Assembly (NCBI RefSeq): GCF_031432975.1
Contig: NZ_CP133838.1
Span: forward strand, 4,588,001 to 4,652,000
Length of the DNA: 64,000 nt
Source of the DNA: Buttiauxella selenatireducens
GTDB lineage: Bacteria; Pseudomonadota; Gammaproteobacteria; Enterobacterales; Enterobacteriaceae
Direction: 5' to 3'
Position 1 is the stretch's first letter. Every line of letters begins with the position of its first letter. Both the position numbers and the translations under genes were made by a program. This document shows positions 61,585-64,000 of the stretch, in pieces. The notes below the pieces were generated by a model, which worked only from the letters and a program-made list of their open reading frames with translations, had not been told where the DNA came from and searched no databases.

Positions 61585-63516
61585 ATGATTAAGTTTAGTG
61601 CAACGGTTGTTGCCATGCTGGTTACTACCAGCGTTCATGCGGCAACAGTTGACCTGCGTATCCTGGAAACGACCGATCTCCACAGCAATATGATGGATTT
61701 CGATTACTACAAAGACACACCAACAGAGAAATTCGGGCTGGTGCGTACCGCGAGTCTCATTAATGCCGCCCGGAGTGAGACAGTAAACAGCGTCCTGGTT
61801 GATAACGGAGACCTGATTCAGGGCAGCCCACTTGGCGATTACATGGCGGCAAAGGGCCTGAAAAAAGGCGATATCCACCCGGTTTATAAGGCGCTGAATA
61901 CGCTGGATTACGCGGTGGGTAACTTAGGCAATCACGAGTTTAACTATGGCCTTGATTACCTGCATATGGCGCTGTCAGGCGCAAAATTCCCGTATGTGAA
62001 TGCCAACGTTATTGACGCCAAAACCAATAAGCCGCTGTTCACGCCTTACGTGATTAAAGAAACTGCCGTGAAAGATAAAGACGGCAAAGAACAGACGCTG
62101 CGCATCGGCTATATCGGTTTTGTTCCACCACAAATTATGACGTGGGATAAAACCAACCTGGAAGGCAAGGTCACGGTTAAAGATATTACCGAAACAGCTC
62201 GCCAATATGTGCCAGAGATGCGTAAGCAAGGTGCTGATTTAGTGGTAGTTGTCGCCCACTCAGGCCTTTCCAGCGACCCGTATCACGCCATGGCGGAAAA
62301 CTCGGTTTATTACCTCAGCGAAGTTCCGGGCGTTGATGCCATTCTGTTTGGCCACGCACACGCCGTTTTCCCTGGTAAAGATTTTGCCAATATTAAAGGT
62401 GTCGATCTTGAGAAAGGCACACTGAACGGTATTCCTGCGGTGATGCCTGGTATGTGGGGCGACCATCTCGGCGTGGTTGATTTGGTGCTCAATAACGACA
62501 GCGGCGCGTGGAAAGTCACGAGCAGCAAAGCGGAAGCACGCCCGATTTACGATAGCGTGGCGAAGAAAGCCCTGGTGCCTGAAGATGCAAAACTGGTGAC
62601 AGTGTTGAAGCACGATCACGACGCTACACGTGAGTTCGTCAGCAAACCAATCGGAAAATCATCCGACAACATGTACAGCTATCTGGCGCTGGTGCAGGAC
62701 GACCCAACCGTACAGGTGGTGAATAACGCCCAAACTGCTTACGTTGAAAAATACATTCAGGGCGACCCGGATCTGGCAAATCTGCCAGTTCTCTCTGCCG
62801 CAGCGCCATTCAAAGTCGGTGGACGTAAGAACGATCCAGCCAGTTTTGTCGAAGTGGAAAAAGGCCAGTTAACCTTCCGCAACGCAGCTGATTTGTACCT
62901 TTATCCAAACACTCTGGTGGTGGTGAAAGCCAGTGGCAAAGAGGTCAAAGAGTGGCTGGAGTGTTCTGCCGGGCAGTTTAATCAGATTGATGTGAACAGC
63001 ACTAAGCCGCAGTCGCTGATTAACTGGGACGGTTTCCGTACCTATAACTTCGATGTCATCGACGGCGTGGATTACCAGATTGATGTGTCGCAACCGGCTC
63101 GCTACGACGGCGAATGCCAGATGGTGAACCCGAAAGCAGAACGTATCAAAGGGCTGACGTTTAAAGGTAAACCAATCGACCCGAATGCGACCTTCCTGGT
63201 AGCGACCAATAACTATCGTGCCTACGGCGGTAAATTTGCCGGTACGGGCGATAGCCATATCGCGTTCGCCTCCCCGGATGAGAACCGCTCCGTGCTGGCA
63301 AACTGGATCACTGCGAGCAAAGAGATCCACCCTGCTGCCGATAACAACTGGCGCCTGGCTCCGATTCATAGCGAGCAGCCATTAGATATTCGCTTTGAAA
63401 CTTCACCAGGTGAAAAAGCCGCTGCGTTTATCAAAGATAAAGGCCAGTATCCGATGAAGAACGTCGCTACCGATGAAATCGGCTTTGCGATTTATCAGTT
63501 GGATTTAAGTAAATAA
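61585..63516 (+). CDS. cpdB: Periplasmic 2',3'-cyclic-nucleotide phosphodiesterase CpdB
   Basis: A 643-residue bifunctional periplasmic enzyme (2',3'-cyclic phosphodiesterase and 3'-nucleotidase). The signal peptide ends near residue 19 (VHAA). The metallophosphatase domain has [28 protein letters not shown] and GHAHAVFP. The C-terminal nucleotidase domain follows. The start [12 protein letters not shown] is supported by AAGGA nine bases upstream; ten earlier codons are not used. Confidence 0.96.
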   Translation: MIKFSATVVAMLVTTSVHAATVDLRILETTDLHSNMMDFDYYKDTPTEKFGLVRTASLINAARSETVNSVLVDNGDLIQGSPLGDYMAAKGLKKGDIHPVYKALNTLDYAVGNLGNHEFNYGLDYLHMALSGAKFPYVNANVIDAKTNKPLFTPYVIKETAVKDKDGKEQTLRIGYIGFVPPQIMTWDKTNLEGKVTVKDITETARQYVPEMRKQGADLVVVVAHSGLSSDPYHAMAENSVYYLSEVPGVDAILFGHAHAVFPGKDFANIKGVDLEKGTLNGIPAVMPGMWGDHLGVVDLVLNNDSGAWKVTSSKAEARPIYDSVAKKALVPEDAKLVTVLKHDHDATREFVSKPIGKSSDNMYSYLALVQDDPTVQVVNNAQTAYVEKYIQGDPDLANLPVLSAAAPFKVGGRKNDPASFVEVEKGQLTFRNAADLYLYPNTLVVVKASGKEVKEWLECSAGQFNQIDVNSTKPQSLINWDGFRTYNFDVIDGVDYQIDVSQPARYDGECQMVNPKAERIKGLTFKGKPIDPNATFLVATNNYRAYGGKFAGTGDSHIAFASPDENRSVLANWITASKEIHPAADNNWRLAPIHSEQPLDIRFETSPGEKAAAFIKDKGQYPMKNVATDEIGFAIYQLDLSK

Positions 63517-63521
63517 TTTAA

Positions 63522-63574
63522 TTGCCAATAGATTTCGAGTGGCAGGAAGGCGGCCACTTGAAAGATGAAGGCTA
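63522..63574 (+). repeat. Internally deleted ERIC
   Basis: About 53 bases that keep the left part of ERIC (GATTTCGAGTGGCAGGAAGGCGGC, split here as ATTTCGAGT and GCAGGAAGGCGGC) and the right end (CTTGAAAGATGAAGGCTAT), while the central 70 bases with the AGTGACTGGGG core are missing. Its end abuts the ytfH stop (63575-63577). Confidence 0.7.
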
Positions 63575-63970
63575 TCAGGCGTCCCGTTCGCTTCGGGACG
63601 CCATCACTTTCGGCAAATTTCCTTCAATCCAGTCCGCAAGCTCAGCCACTTTTTCGCTCACCTCATAACCCATCGGCGTCAGGCTGTATTCCACATGCGG
63701 CGGCACAACCGGGTACGATTTTCGATTCACAAAACCATCCGCCTCCAGCCATTGCAGCGTTTGCGCGAGCATTTTTTCACTCACCCCGCCCATTTTGCGG
63801 CGCAGGTCGCTAAAGCGATGCGTCCCGCCCTGCAACGCCACCAGAATCAATACGCCCCAGCGACTGGTGACGTGCTTAAGCACATCGCGCGATGGGCATT
63901 GTTCAGCGAACAAATTGCCGTTACGCATTTGCTCAGTTAACGACGGCGCACGGTTTTCAATTTCACTCAT
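63575..63970 (-). CDS. ytfH: HxlR-family regulator YtfH
   Basis: A 131-residue winged-helix regulator of the HxlR/MarR-like family, closely similar to E. coli YtfH. The conserved redox-type Cys lies in FAEQCPSRDVLKHV (about 25), followed by RWGVLILVAL and the recognition helix region KMGGVSEKMLAQTL. In E. coli it is beside ytfG (qorB), a quinone reductase, which would lie beyond the window. Convergent with cpdB. Confidence 0.95.
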   Translation of the reverse strand: MSEIENRAPSLTEQMRNGNLFAEQCPSRDVLKHVTSRWGVLILVALQGGTHRFSDLRRKMGGVSEKMLAQTLQWLEADGFVNRKSYPVVPPHVEYSLTPMGYEVSEKVAELADWIEGNLPKVMASRSERDA

Positions 63971-64000
63971 TTCATACTTACCTTTTTGTGCGTACTTACT

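Noticed and set aside
63578-63602. GGCGTCCCG/CGGGACGCC hairpin after cpdB
   Set aside because: Lies within the ytfH coding end and has no T-run, so it is not called a terminator.

Overview
The window is a chromosomal segment of a member of the Enterobacteriaceae. It carries the block ytfH-cpdB-cysQ-ytfJ-ytfK-ytfL ... msrA-tamA-tamB-ytfP-ppa-ytfQRT-yjfF-fbp-mpl-yjgA-pmbA-cybC in the order known from E. coli, with protein sequences close to E. coli, but read in the opposite direction. It also has four full ERIC elements (about 126 bp each), one internally deleted ERIC, and four arrays of CCCTCACCC/GGGTGAGGG-bounded hairpin repeats. ERICs, a malonate decarboxylase operon and a D-glucosaminate-type cluster would fit Enterobacter, Klebsiella, Kluyvera, Buttiauxella or Lelliottia; the genus cannot be fixed by reading alone.

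Layout. (1) 60-8807, all on the minus strand: a ten-gene cluster running PRD protein, SFCGS protein, DUF4312, DUF4311, DUF4310, amidohydrolase, DgaE-type ammonia lyase, KDGP aldolase, lactonase, PRD/EIIB/EIIA regulator. It reads as uptake and breakdown of an acylated amino-sugar acid (or its lactone) to pyruvate and glyceraldehyde-3-phosphate; the membrane part belongs to uncharacterised families. (2) 8808-9843: about 1 kb of AT-rich non-coding DNA, then a 1105-residue autotransporter. (3) 13236-24432: malonate use, with a TRAP transporter, the LysR regulator MdcR, and mdcABCDE-F-GH. (4) 24665-27972: an unnamed exported protein, cybC, pmbA, yjgA/darP. (5) 28157-38024: mpl, fbp, a chemoreceptor, the galactofuranose ABC transporter, ppa. 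(6) 38128-44846: ytfP, tamB, tamA, msrA.

(7) 45018-57849 is a 13-kb accessory block between msrA and ytfL, which are neighbours in E. coli. It holds a translationally coupled operon of three SPFH/HflK-HflC-like proteins plus a P1B-type metal ATPase. After that come a small unnamed protein, a glutathione peroxidase, an ErfK-type L,D-transpeptidase, a periplasmic nucleosidase-like protein, an Abi (HEPN) protein, an IS110-family element, an unnamed 118-residue protein, and two overlapping tandem ribbon-helix-helix proteins. (8) 58013-63970 returns to the conserved backbone: ytfL, ytfK, ytfJ, cysQ, cpdB, ytfH.

The two most interesting systems are the PTS-like SFCGS/DUF4310-4312 cluster and the SPFH-P1B ATPase operon. 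In the latter, one SPFH protein starts with a His/Cys-rich segment from a TTG codon, while the ATPase itself lacks an N-terminal metal-binding domain. No tRNA, rRNA or CRISPR array was seen.
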